A DNA stretch of 8,366 nucleotides from Weeksellaceae bacterium (GTDB lineage: Bacteria > Bacteroidota > Bacteroidia > Flavobacteriales > Weeksellaceae): positions 1 to 8,366 of the forward strand of contig JAKOOI010000558.1 of the NCBI GenBank assembly GCA_022701475.1. The letters are read 5' to 3'. Of this stretch, positions 1 through 5,683 are shown in pieces. The position numbers and the translations under genes are program-made. A model generated the notes under the pieces. It had not been told where the DNA came from. It saw nothing but the letters and a program-made list of their open reading frames with translations, and ran no database searches. Positions within the stretch are counted from its first letter, which is position 1, and each line of letters starts with the position of its first letter.

Positions 1-189
1 AAATATTACAAGGAAGTGATGGACAACGAAGATTTCAACGGAAAAAAACTAGGATTTATTTCGCAGGAAATCGGAAGGGAAATCAATACGTTAGGGTCAA
101 AAGCCAACCATGCTGCCATCCAGAAACTGGTGGTGATGATGAAGGATGACCTGGAAAAGATCAAGGAACAGACGCTGAATGTTTTATAA
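1..189 (+). CDS. yicC: YicC/YloC family endoribonuclease, C-terminal fragment
   Basis: This is the last 62 codons of a gene that begins before the window; frame 1 is open from base 1 to the TAA at 187-189. The visible part contains the conserved C-terminal signature of the YicC/YloC family (DUF1732 region): GFISQEIGREINTLGSKAN, then a charged helix with KLVVMMKDDLEKIKEQ. Characterised YicC-type proteins are endoribonucleases involved in RNA turnover; the catalytic part cannot be judged from this fragment. The gene lies 48 bp upstream of gmk on the same strand, and yicC/yloC next to guanylate kinase is a recurrent bacterial arrangement, which supports the call. No terminator is seen between the two, so co-transcription is plausible. 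The tail ends in the usual place for the family, so only the 5' end is missing. Confidence 0.85.
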   Translation, partial: KYYKEVMDNEDFNGKKLGFISQEIGREINTLGSKANHAAIQKLVVMMKDDLEKIKEQTLNVL

Positions 190-237
190 GAACTAAGAAA
201 AAGTAAAAGCCGACTAATCAATTATCTCTTATCATTT

Positions 238-801
238 ATGAATAAGGTTATCATATTTTCCGCACCGTCGGGAAGCGGAAAGACAACATTGGTAAAACAT
301 TCCCTGGAAACATTCCCCGAACTTCAGTTCTCTATCTCATGTACCACCAGGCAGCCGAGAGGAAATGAAGTACATGCAGTGGATTATCATTTCCTGACGC
401 CGGATGAATTCAGGCAGAAAATCTCGGAAGATGCTTTCGTGGAATTTGAGGAAGTCTATACCGATAAATATTACGGCACGCTGAAAGCTGAGGTGGAAAA
501 GATCTGGGAGCAGGGAAAAACGGTGATTTTTGATGTGGATGTAAAAGGCGGCATCTCGCTGAAGAATTATTTCGGGGAACAGGCGCTGTCCATTTTTATA
601 GAGCCGCCATCCATTGAAGAGCTGGAACGGCGACTGGTCTCCAGGGCAACCGATGATGCGGAAACCATTAAAATCCGTGTTGCCAAGGCAGAAGAAGAAC
701 TGTCCCATGCCGGGGAGTTTGACAGAATCGTGATCAATGCCGATCTGAACGAAGCAAAAAAAGAAATAGAAAGTTTAATACAACATTTTATCGGAAACTG
801 A
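238..801 (+). CDS. gmk: Guanylate kinase
   Basis: Cytoplasmic guanylate kinase transfers a phosphate from ATP to GMP, giving GDP, an essential step for GTP, dGTP and GMP recycling. The 187-residue product has the usual bacterial length. A P-loop is visible at residues 9-17 (APSGSGKTT). The GMP-binding segment follows at 34-50 (SCTTRQPRGNEVHAVDY), with the Ser, two Arg, Glu and Tyr that hold the base and phosphate. The lid region carries the YYGT stretch near 78-81, DVDVKGG at 99-105 and the RRLVSRATDD arginine motif at 131-140. The GxDY glycine common in other phyla is Ala here (HAVDY), which does not remove a known catalytic residue. The ATG at 238 puts the P-loop at the normal distance from the N-terminus. 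It lies between the yicC fragment and nadA (gaps of 48 and 53 bp), probably in one transcript. All key residues look intact. Confidence 0.97.
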   Translation: MNKVIIFSAPSGSGKTTLVKHSLETFPELQFSISCTTRQPRGNEVHAVDYHFLTPDEFRQKISEDAFVEFEEVYTDKYYGTLKAEVEKIWEQGKTVIFDVDVKGGISLKNYFGEQALSIFIEPPSIEELERRLVSRATDDAETIKIRVAKAEEELSHAGEFDRIVINADLNEAKKEIESLIQHFIGN

Positions 802-854
802 AGGTTTGATTTTTGACTTATGATTTCCGATAAACCAAAAACATCGAGGTGGAT

Positions 855-1874
855 ATGAGTACCGAAACATTAGAAAAAGCCAAATCTGCAATTCCGGTAA
901 GGGGATTTTTAGATATCAAAGACCTTATTATCCCGGAAGGCGAAGAACTGGTGAAAGCAATTCTTAAGCTGAAAGAGGAGAAAAACGCCGTAATCCTGGC
1001 CCATTATTACCAGCCCGGACCCATTCAGGACATCGCGGATTTCCTGGGTGATTCCCTTCAGCTGGCCAGACAGGCAAAAGATACCGATGCGGATATGATC
1101 GTGTTCTGCGGCGTCCACTTCATGGCGGAAGCAGCAAAAATCCTCAATCCTACGAAAAAAGTAGTTCTTCCGGACACCATGGCCGGATGTTCACTGGCTG
1201 ACGGCTGCTCAGGAGAAGGACTGCGGAAAATGCGCGAACAGCATCCCGATGCCCTGATTGCAACCTACATCAACTGCAACGCCGAAACCAAAGCGGAAAG
1301 CGACATTATCGTGACCAGCTCCAATGCGGAAACCGTAATTGAAGCCTTACCGAAAGACCGCCCGATTATTTTTGCTCCGGATAAAAACCTGGGAAGGTAC
1401 CTTTCCCAGAAAACAGGACGCGACATGATCCTTTGGGACGGAAGCTGCATCGTGCATGAAGCGTTCTCTATGGAGCGGATTGCCAGACAACTTGCTGATA
1501 ACCCGGATGCCAAGCTGATTGCCCACCCGGAAAGTGAAGAAGCGGTTCTGAAGCTGGCCCATTTCATCGGCTCCACTTCCGCCCTGCTGAATTATGTAGA
1601 ACAGGATGACTGCCAGAAATTCATCATTGCAACGGAAGAAGGGATTTTACACGAAATGAAGAAACGTGCGCCGCACAAAGAACTGCTGCCTGCATTGGTC
1701 TTCGATGAAAGCTGCAACTGCTCGGAATGCTTCTACATGAAACGCAACACCATGGAAAAGCTTTATCTGTGCATGAAATACGAACTTCCTGAAATCATTA
1801 TCGATGAAGAGCTCAGAATAAGGGCTCTGAAACCGATCGAGGCCATGCTTGACCTTTCAAAAAGCATCAAATAA
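855..1874 (+). CDS. nadA: Quinolinate synthase (NadA, [4Fe-4S] enzyme)
   Basis: NadA condenses iminoaspartate (from NadB, not in this window) with dihydroxyacetone phosphate to make quinolinate, the first pyridine of de novo NAD synthesis. The product is 339 residues from the ATG at 855. Family hallmarks include the AHYYQPGPIQDIADFLGDSL stretch near residues 49-68. Three separated cysteines fit the [4Fe-4S] ligands: Cys112 (MAGCSLADGC), Cys198 (DGSCIVHE) and Cys292 (SECFYMKRN). Further motifs are TYINCNAETKAE and IAHPE. An in-frame GTG at 849 would add two residues; the ATG is preferred because GAGGTGG lies just upstream and an MSTETLEKAK start is natural. An extra CxCxxC cluster (287, 289, 292) near the third ligand is common in this family. 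A strong terminator follows directly, so nadA ends the transcript. Confidence 0.95.
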   Translation: MSTETLEKAKSAIPVRGFLDIKDLIIPEGEELVKAILKLKEEKNAVILAHYYQPGPIQDIADFLGDSLQLARQAKDTDADMIVFCGVHFMAEAAKILNPTKKVVLPDTMAGCSLADGCSGEGLRKMREQHPDALIATYINCNAETKAESDIIVTSSNAETVIEALPKDRPIIFAPDKNLGRYLSQKTGRDMILWDGSCIVHEAFSMERIARQLADNPDAKLIAHPESEEAVLKLAHFIGSTSALLNYVEQDDCQKFIIATEEGILHEMKKRAPHKELLPALVFDESCNCSECFYMKRNTMEKLYLCMKYELPEIIIDEELRIRALKPIEAMLDLSKSIK

Positions 1875-1881
1875 ATACAAG

Positions 1882-1910
1882 AAAAGCACTGTTTTTGGCA
1901 GTGCTTTTTT
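1882..1910 (+). terminator. Intrinsic terminator after nadA
   Basis: A perfect 10-bp stem (AAAAGCACTG with CAGTGCTTTT) encloses a 7-nt loop and runs into a T-tract, eight bases after the nadA stop codon. It closes the yicC-gmk-nadA transcript. Because the left arm begins with A residues it may also work on the minus strand, where it would end transcription from the peptide pseudogene reading toward it. Confidence 0.9.
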
Positions 1911-1977
1911 ATATGCCGGTATTGTTATTGTTGATGATCCGGTTCAGATATTCTGAAGACCGGCTGCCAATAAATTA

Positions 1978-2185
1978 TCAGGAGGGATCGGAACTAAAAC
2001 ATTCGGAACTTACCAATACACATGATTTGCAACGGCTTGGCAGTACATTGTAATCCTGACATGAATAAGTATACCCATTGGATGAACCTCCCGGGCCATA
2101 TCCTCCTGTAGGGCACCCTGTACAGCTAAGTGCTCCGCTGATCTGATTAAGATCTTTTCCGCGTTAATTTTTTAAGGTTTTTCAT
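1978..2185 (-). pseudogene. Frameshifted bacteriocin-like leader peptide gene (six Cys)
   Basis: Reading the minus strand from ATG at 2185 gives MKNLKKLTRK, then a stop at 2147-2149. Removing one A from the AAAA run (2155-2158 on this strand) restores a 68-residue reading frame that continues DLNQISGALSCTGCPTGG and runs to a TGA at 1978-1980. The restored N-terminus matches the leader of Chryseobacterium bacteriocin-like peptides: basic MKNLKKL, then a helix ending in an ISGA site resembling a double-glycine cleavage motif. The tail is rich in Gly and Ser and has six Cys (about 21, 24, 42, 52, 55, 62), including CTGC and CKSC pairs. The downstream frame has a stop just before the junction and no start of its own, so the product is broken unless the ribosome slips +1 or the base is a sequencing error. 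It lies divergent to folB. No function is known; class membership is inferred from leader and Cys pattern. Confidence 0.7.
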
Positions 2186-2197
2186 AAATAATTAATT

Positions 2198-2228
2198 TTT
2201 GTTTGACGTATTAAATATAGTATTTTTG
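2198..2228 (+). promoter_or_regulatory. Bacteroidetes-type promoter for folB
   Basis: A TTTG at 2198-2201 (-33) is separated by exactly 19 nt from TATTTTTG at 2221-2228, a full match to the -7 consensus TAnnTTTG used by the Bacteroidetes primary sigma factor. Transcription should begin near 2234-2236, about 12 nt before the ATG at 2247. This rules out the longer in-frame folB reading that begins at 2199, which would start inside the promoter. Confidence 0.8.
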
Positions 2229-2246
2229 TTATATATACAGAGCCCT

Positions 2247-2615
2247 ATGAGTAAAATATATCTTGATGATGTGAAAATTTATGCCTATCACGGTGTCCTT
2301 CCGGAAGAAAATACCGTCGGGACGTATTACCTCCTGAATCTGGAAATCCATACCGATCTCTGGAAGGCTGCCGCTTCGGATGACCTTCATGATACGATCA
2401 GCTATGCGGACATCAACGCTATCATTCATCAGGAAATGAAGATTCAGTCAAAGCTGCTGGAACATGTGGCCGGCAGAATTATTTCCTCTGTACACCGGGA
2501 CTTTCCGCAGATTGATTATATCAAGCTGAAGATTACCAAAACAGCACCGCCGATGCAGGGTGAAATGAAGGGCGCCGGCATCGAACTGGAGAAAAGCTTT
2601 AAACCGGATAATTAA
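2247..2615 (+). CDS. folB: Dihydroneopterin aldolase
   Basis: FolB converts 7,8-dihydroneopterin to 6-hydroxymethyl-dihydropterin and glycolaldehyde in cytoplasmic folate synthesis. The 122-residue product has the standard length. Visible motifs are YAYHGVLPEENTVGTYY (residues 12-28) with the substrate-region Glu20/21, SYADI (52-56) with the conserved Tyr, LLEHVAGRI (70-78) with the pterin-anchoring Glu72, and ITKTAPPMQGEMKGAGIEL (96-114) with the catalytic Lys98. An open frame extends 16 codons further upstream, but those codons overlap the promoter, so the ATG at 2247 is chosen; it also gives the normal MSKIYLDDVKIYAYHG beginning. The stop lies one base before the ATG of the DUF4403 gene, so the two are probably co-transcribed. 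There are no other folate genes nearby. Confidence 0.95.
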   Translation: MSKIYLDDVKIYAYHGVLPEENTVGTYYLLNLEIHTDLWKAAASDDLHDTISYADINAIIHQEMKIQSKLLEHVAGRIISSVHRDFPQIDYIKLKITKTAPPMQGEMKGAGIELEKSFKPDN

Positions 2616-2616
2616 C

Positions 2617-4002
2617 ATGATGTCCCACCTGACACAAATGAAACTGATGACCATCCTGATGCTGCTTGCGGTTGCTGTACCGGTCTCCGGACAGACTGTA
2701 GACAATCAGGCAGCTTCCTATAATTTCCCGAAACTGAAATCCGGTATTGCCATGCCGGTGGAAATCCCGCTTCCGGAAATCAGCAATATCATCAACGCTT
2801 CTGTAAAGGAACTTATCTATGAGGACGATTCCTATACAGACAATGACAATGACCAGTTCAAGGTCAAAGTCTGGAAAACCCGTCCGATCCGCCTCGTCAG
2901 CGGTACACAGCAGAATCTCCTGATCGAGGTGCCGCTGAAGATCTGGGCGGAAAAAGGCATCGGCACGCTGGGCCTCTATACCTACCAGCATACGACTTTT
3001 GAAACGGTAATGTCCTTCAGTACCACCATCAGCCTGAAAAACAACTGGACGATCACCACTGCAACAGAACCTAACGGTTTCCGCTGGGTGACCAAGCCTA
3101 CCCTTGATTTCGGAAGGATACAGATCCCGATTACGCCGATCGTTGAAAAAAACATGAAGGAACAACAGGAAAAATTCAGTAAAACCATAGACCGCCAGAT
3201 TGCCACCCAGCTCAACTTCAGTCAATATGCCGCCATGGCATGGAATGCATTGTCCCAGCCTTTCCTGATTTCGGAGGAGTATGATACCTGGCTGAAAGTA
3301 AGCCCGGTCAGCACAAAGCTTACCCCCCTGAAGTTTTATAAAGACCGGATTGATACCTCTATCGGCATCGATGTCTATTCAGAAACCTTTACCGGAAGCC
3401 GGCCGACGGCCTCTGAACCGGTAAAAACCGTGCCCGACTTTACGTTTGTCCCGGCTCTGGCAGACCGCTTCCGCATTCAGACAACAACCAACATCCCGTT
3501 TACAGAGGCTACCCGCATTGCACAGAATATGTTTCTTGATAAAGAATTTGAAATCCAGGGATCTGCTGCAAAAATCAAAGACATCAGGGTATACGGAGTG
3601 GCTGACCGGGTGATGATGGAAGCCCAGACGGAAGGTTATGTCAACGGTAAGGTATTCATTTCAGGAATTCCCGTTTACGATGAGGGAAAGAAAAAAATTA
3701 TACTTTCGGAAACGAAATTCAACCTGAGAACTACCAATATCCTGCAGAAAACCGCTTCTCTTCTGTTCCGGAAAAAAATTGTAAAGATGATCGAGGAAGA
3801 ATACGGCATTCCCACACAGGACATTGAAGAAACCTCCCGGAAAAGTATAGAGGAAGCTCTTAATAAAGAATATTACAAAGGCATAAAAATGAGCGGAAAG
3901 GTATTCAGCCTTAAGCCAAGTCAGATTCTCCTGAATCCGTATGGTATTACGGCTGTTATTGATACCGATGCTAACCTGCATCTGCTGCTGAGCGAAATTT
4001 AA
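2617..4002 (+). CDS. DUF4403 family protein, exported
   Basis: The 461-residue product resembles the DUF4403 family, common in Bacteroidetes and of unknown function. The N-terminus is a clear Sec signal: hydrophobic residues about 9-22, then VSGQ, where signal peptidase I probably cuts. There is no lipobox Cys and no later membrane segment, so it should be periplasmic or surface-associated. The mature part is mainly predicted beta-strand, with alternating hydrophobic residues in long segments. It has two similar-looking arrangements (about 40-200 and 220-460), each combining strands with a Lys/Glu-rich amphipathic helix (around EKNMKEQQEKFSKTID and RKKIVKMIEEEYG). That layout would fit an elongated lipid- or hydrophobe-binding fold, but this is only a guess. 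Met8 (base 2638) would give a tidier signal peptide; the ATG at 2617 is kept because it lies one base after folB. Despite the close spacing there is no evident link to folate. Confidence 0.8.
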   Translation: MMSHLTQMKLMTILMLLAVAVPVSGQTVDNQAASYNFPKLKSGIAMPVEIPLPEISNIINASVKELIYEDDSYTDNDNDQFKVKVWKTRPIRLVSGTQQNLLIEVPLKIWAEKGIGTLGLYTYQHTTFETVMSFSTTISLKNNWTITTATEPNGFRWVTKPTLDFGRIQIPITPIVEKNMKEQQEKFSKTIDRQIATQLNFSQYAAMAWNALSQPFLISEEYDTWLKVSPVSTKLTPLKFYKDRIDTSIGIDVYSETFTGSRPTASEPVKTVPDFTFVPALADRFRIQTTTNIPFTEATRIAQNMFLDKEFEIQGSAAKIKDIRVYGVADRVMMEAQTEGYVNGKVFISGIPVYDEGKKKIILSETKFNLRTTNILQKTASLLFRKKIVKMIEEEYGIPTQDIEETSRKSIEEALNKEYYKGIKMSGKVFSLKPSQILLNPYGITAVIDTDANLHLLLSEI

Positions 4003-4187
4003 TCTCTTAAAAATACCGTAAGCGCAGACGGTCTGGTGGGCCGCCCGCGATCCGTAAGATCAGCCGGGCCCTATCATTGGTAATAGGTAAAGAAAATTAT
4101 ACTGCTGAAAGACAGCCAAAAAGGATGGTTTCAATAACCGATAGCAAAGAAATTGCCTGAAAAATTTTATTTCATCATAATTTTTTT
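4003..4187. other. Intergenic stretch between DUF4403 gene and tRNA-Cys
   Basis: No gene is seen. It holds an interrupted GC-rich inverted repeat (GGGCC at 4038-4042 with GGCCC at 4067-4071, and inner GATC/GATC around CGTAA), and a small CCTAT/ATAGG hairpin just after it. Neither has a following T-run, so termination of the folB unit here is uncertain. The final 40 bases are AT-rich and lead into the tRNA promoter. Confidence 0.5.
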
Positions 4188-4195
4188 TATATTTG
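4188..4195 (+). promoter_or_regulatory. -7 box of the tRNA-Cys promoter
   Basis: TATATTTG is an exact match to the Bacteroidetes -7 consensus TAnnTTTG and lies 24 nt before the mature tRNA 5' end. No TTG lies at the ideal 19-21 nt upstream; that segment is a run of T and A. The call rests on the -7 box and its position. Confidence 0.6.
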
Positions 4196-4219
4196 CACAC
4201 CTGAAAACGGTAAATACAG

Positions 4220-4290
4220 GGTACTTTGGCCGAGCGGCTAGGCAGTGGTCTGCAACACCATCTACAGCGGTTCGAATCCGCTAGGTACCT
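4220..4290 (+). tRNA. tRNA-Cys (GCA)
   Basis: The 71-nt sequence folds as a complete cloverleaf. The acceptor stem pairs GGTACTT (4220-4226) with AGGTACC (4283-4289), including one G-T pair, and the discriminator is T4290, as expected for tRNA-Cys. The D arm is short (GCC with GGC). The anticodon stem GTGGT/ACCAT encloses the loop CTGCAAC with anticodon GCA at 4252-4254. The T arm is AGCGG-TTCGAAT-CCGCT. CCA is not encoded and must be added after transcription. It stands alone, between its own -7 box and its own terminator. Confidence 0.97.
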
Positions 4291-4294
4291 CGAT

Positions 4295-4337
4295 AAAACC
4301 CTTAATTGCTTTAATTATAAGCTTTTAAGGGTTTTTT
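4295..4337 (+). terminator. Terminator after tRNA-Cys
   Basis: AAAACCCTTAA (4295-4305) pairs with TTAAGGGTTTT (4325-4335). A second inner pairing, GCTT (4308-4311) with AAGC (4319-4322), extends the stem, and a six-T run ends it. It begins five bases after the tRNA 3' end. Confidence 0.85.
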
Positions 4338-4349
4338 ATTTCTCCATTT

Positions 4350-4371
4350 CCCGATATTTTCCCGATATTTT
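4350..4371. repeat. Two tandem 11-bp copies of CCCGATATTTT
   Basis: The unit at 4350-4360 is repeated exactly at 4361-4371, beginning 13 bases after the tRNA-Cys terminator. Its position just beyond a tRNA gene is where integrative elements often leave short repeats, but no integrase or element border is seen here, so replication slippage is equally possible. Confidence 0.6.
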
Positions 4372-5027
4372 TTCATCATAATACGACAAATCCTTTCGTA
4401 CCAGCATTCCATGTACGGATCATGGATCAACAGATGCTTAAATAACATGAATTCGATGTAAAATAAAATATATGATCAGTAGAATCGATTTCAGTCCATG
4501 TACCACAGGATGCCTGCCAATCCGGCTTTAATTAAATGCGGATAAGTTTTGCCTAAAGCCGGATATGCTGAAACTCCTATAATGAAGTCGGGCTAAAGCC
4601 TGACCCTATTGATTGGTGCAACTTATTTAATTTTAACCTGAAGTAATAGCCGGGCTAAAAAGCCGGAGGAAGAAAGCCGGATGCTGGAAATCCATTTTTC
4701 GCAAAATAACGGTCAGATATCTTCTGTAAAAAATGATCATATGATCTCTTTTCAAGATACTACTTCTTAGAAACCCCTAATTGCCTTTTCGTTTTTTATT
4801 TCATAAAATACATTTGAAATCAAGCAATTATAGCCGAATTTACGTTAAATATGTCATACTATAGTCCTGATTTGTATGACGAGGAATGCTTTGTCTATTC
4901 ATATTTACTTTGATGATTTTCCTGCTTTTTACGGATTTCTGTCAAATAATCACCTATAATCCCGCTTCATCATGCACCACCTATTCAAAATAAGCCATTG
5001 AATAATTCTCCGTAATTGGATTTTTTC
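4372..5027. other. AT-rich intergenic region without a convincing gene
   Basis: About 650 bases carry no reading frame resembling a known protein on either strand. The left half holds the AAAGCCGG repeat cluster. The right half is very AT-rich and contains one isolated -7-like box, TACATTTG at 4809-4816. This is followed 34 bases later by a 20-codon ATG frame (4851-4913) with no recognisable content. A short RNA or peptide there cannot be excluded. The end of the region feeds the promoter of the small peptide gene at 5055. Confidence 0.5.
4520..4689. repeat. Cluster of AAAGCCGG inverted repeats (REP-like)
   Basis: Related palindromic pieces recur in 170 bases. ATCCGGCTTTA (4520-4530) pairs perfectly with TAAAGCCGGAT (4554-4564) across 23 nt. 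A compact hairpin GTCGGGCT-AA-AGCCTGAC spans 4587-4604. CCGGGCT (4650-4656) faces AGCCGG (4661-4666). A third copy of the right arm lies at 4672-4689, where AAAGCCGGATGCTGG resembles the TAAAGCCGGATATGCTG at 4554-4570. Shared core, mixed orientation and lack of coding potential suggest a dispersed intergenic repeat family. Whether it recurs in the genome cannot be seen from this window. Confidence 0.6.
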
Positions 5028-5035
5028 TATATTTA
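5028..5035 (+). promoter_or_regulatory. Possible -7 box for the small peptide gene
   Basis: TATATTTA differs from the TAnnTTTG consensus only at the last base and ends 19 nt before the ATG at 5055. A TTG at the usual -33 spacing is not present (nearest at 4998-5000 and 5016-5018). The same octamer occurs on the minus strand at 2212-2219, upstream of the frameshifted peptide gene. Confidence 0.4.
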
Positions 5036-5054
5036 CAATACCAAAAAAAATTTT

Positions 5055-5177
5055 ATGAAAAAATTAAAAAAAGAGCAGTTAAAAGCCATTGTGGCAGGCA
5101 CGGAAATCTGCCTGGAGTGCGCTGAAGGTTATCACCAGGTAATCATCAACGGCAGATGCTATTGCGAACCGAACTAA
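5055..5177 (+). CDS. Small bacteriocin-like peptide with MKKLKKE leader, four Cys
   Basis: This is an intact 40-codon gene. The product starts MKKLKKEQLKAIVAGTE, a basic and then amphipathic leader with a VAG site resembling the GG/GA processing motif of peptides exported by peptidase-containing ABC transporters. A short tail follows with four Cys at residues 19, 22, 35 and 37 (CLEC and CYC), ending at CEPN. Start, stop, upstream AT-rich promoter-like box and a terminator 10 bases after the stop together indicate a real single-gene unit. The leader parallels that of the broken gene at 1978-2185 and the bacteriocin-like peptide families annotated in Chryseobacterium. It could be a ribosomally made, modified peptide precursor or a small secreted protein with two disulfides. 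No modification enzyme or exporter is nearby, so partners would have to be elsewhere. The function is unknown. Confidence 0.75.
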   Translation: MKKLKKEQLKAIVAGTEICLECAEGYHQVIINGRCYCEPN

Positions 5178-5187
5178 AATCAATGAG

Positions 5188-5210
5188 AAAGCCCTTACCG
5201 GGGCTTTTTT
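5188..5210 (+). terminator. Terminator after the small peptide gene
   Basis: AAAGCCC (5188-5194) and GGGCTTT (5201-5207) form a 7-bp stem with a 6-nt loop, followed by a T-run. On the minus strand the same hairpin is followed by a T-rich stretch, so it may also stop the convergent transcript coming from the transporter gene at 5341-5601. Confidence 0.85.
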
Positions 5211-5340
5211 ATTAGCGTACACACAAATCTGATAATAATACAGACAGTAAAATTACAACTGATCCAGCTCCCGATGCAAAACTCAGTTTATCGCTTGCTC
5301 TCAAAAGCCGGAAGCAAACAGCCAGCTGACAGAAGCTTTC

Positions 5341-5601
5341 CTACAGCGCGGTGATAAAAGCGAAAAATCCGAAAAAGATGCCCGGACTGTTGGCTACTAC
5401 GATCGGCCAGTCTTTTTTAGGCCTTTTGATCAACCCGTAAATAACCCACAGGCTGCAGTTGATCCCGGCCACCAGCGGCTGCAGCCAATCGCCTTTTTCC
5501 CCTTTCAGGTTACCGGAGATCTGCGGAATATAGGAAAAATACATGGCCATAGCCGTTACGGTGGCTACCCATCCCAATACCTGCATCATTTTTTCATTCA
5601 T
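5341..5601 (-). CDS. SemiSWEET-type sugar transporter
   Basis: The 86-residue membrane protein has three predicted transmembrane helices (about 8-28, 38-58 and 64-84), the size and layout of bacterial SemiSWEETs, which dimerise to move sugars passively across the inner membrane. TM1 ends in SYIPQIS, carrying the PQ motif at 26-27. TM2 ends in LWVIYGL, the counterpart of the family's WxxYG segment. TM3 begins VVANSPGIFFG, with the Asn expected to line the substrate pocket. The start is the ATG at 5601. An open frame continues 53 codons upstream but would run into the end of the hydrolase gene and adds a non-membrane tail foreign to the family. The gene lies 82 bp downstream of the hydrolase on the same strand, and no promoter was seen in the gap, so it may be read through from that gene. 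The substrate cannot be told from sequence. Confidence 0.85.
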   Translation of the reverse strand: MNEKMMQVLGWVATVTAMAMYFSYIPQISGNLKGEKGDWLQPLVAGINCSLWVIYGLIKRPKKDWPIVVANSPGIFFGFFAFITAL

Positions 5602-5683
5602 AGTTCTTATTTTAAGCAATACCTGCCTGAAATTATTATGCCAGGAAAATAAGCCGGTACTTTTTATAGAAGTTAAAAGGAAG

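Noticed and set aside
2199..2246. A 16-codon N-terminal extension of folB
   Set aside because: These codons coincide with the -33/-7 promoter elements and would mostly not be in the mRNA.
2599..3225. A 208-codon open frame on the minus strand opposite the 3' end of folB and the 5' half of the DUF4403 gene
   Set aside because: It lies antisense to two clearly coding genes, has no recognisable domain, and its composition is that of a shadow frame.
4309..4377. A minus-strand frame starting MMKKYRENIGKW in the tRNA downstream region
   Set aside because: It is about 22 codons, made from the tandem repeat and the tRNA terminator, and lacks a cysteine-rich or leader-like tail.
4520..4689. CRISPR array
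   Set aside because: The repeats are palindromic pieces in mixed orientation with irregular spacing and unequal length, and no cas genes are present.
4851..4913. A 20-codon ATG frame behind an isolated TACATTTG box
   Set aside because: It has no leader or known motif, no terminator, and the -33 element is at the wrong spacing (25 nt). Chance is the simplest explanation.
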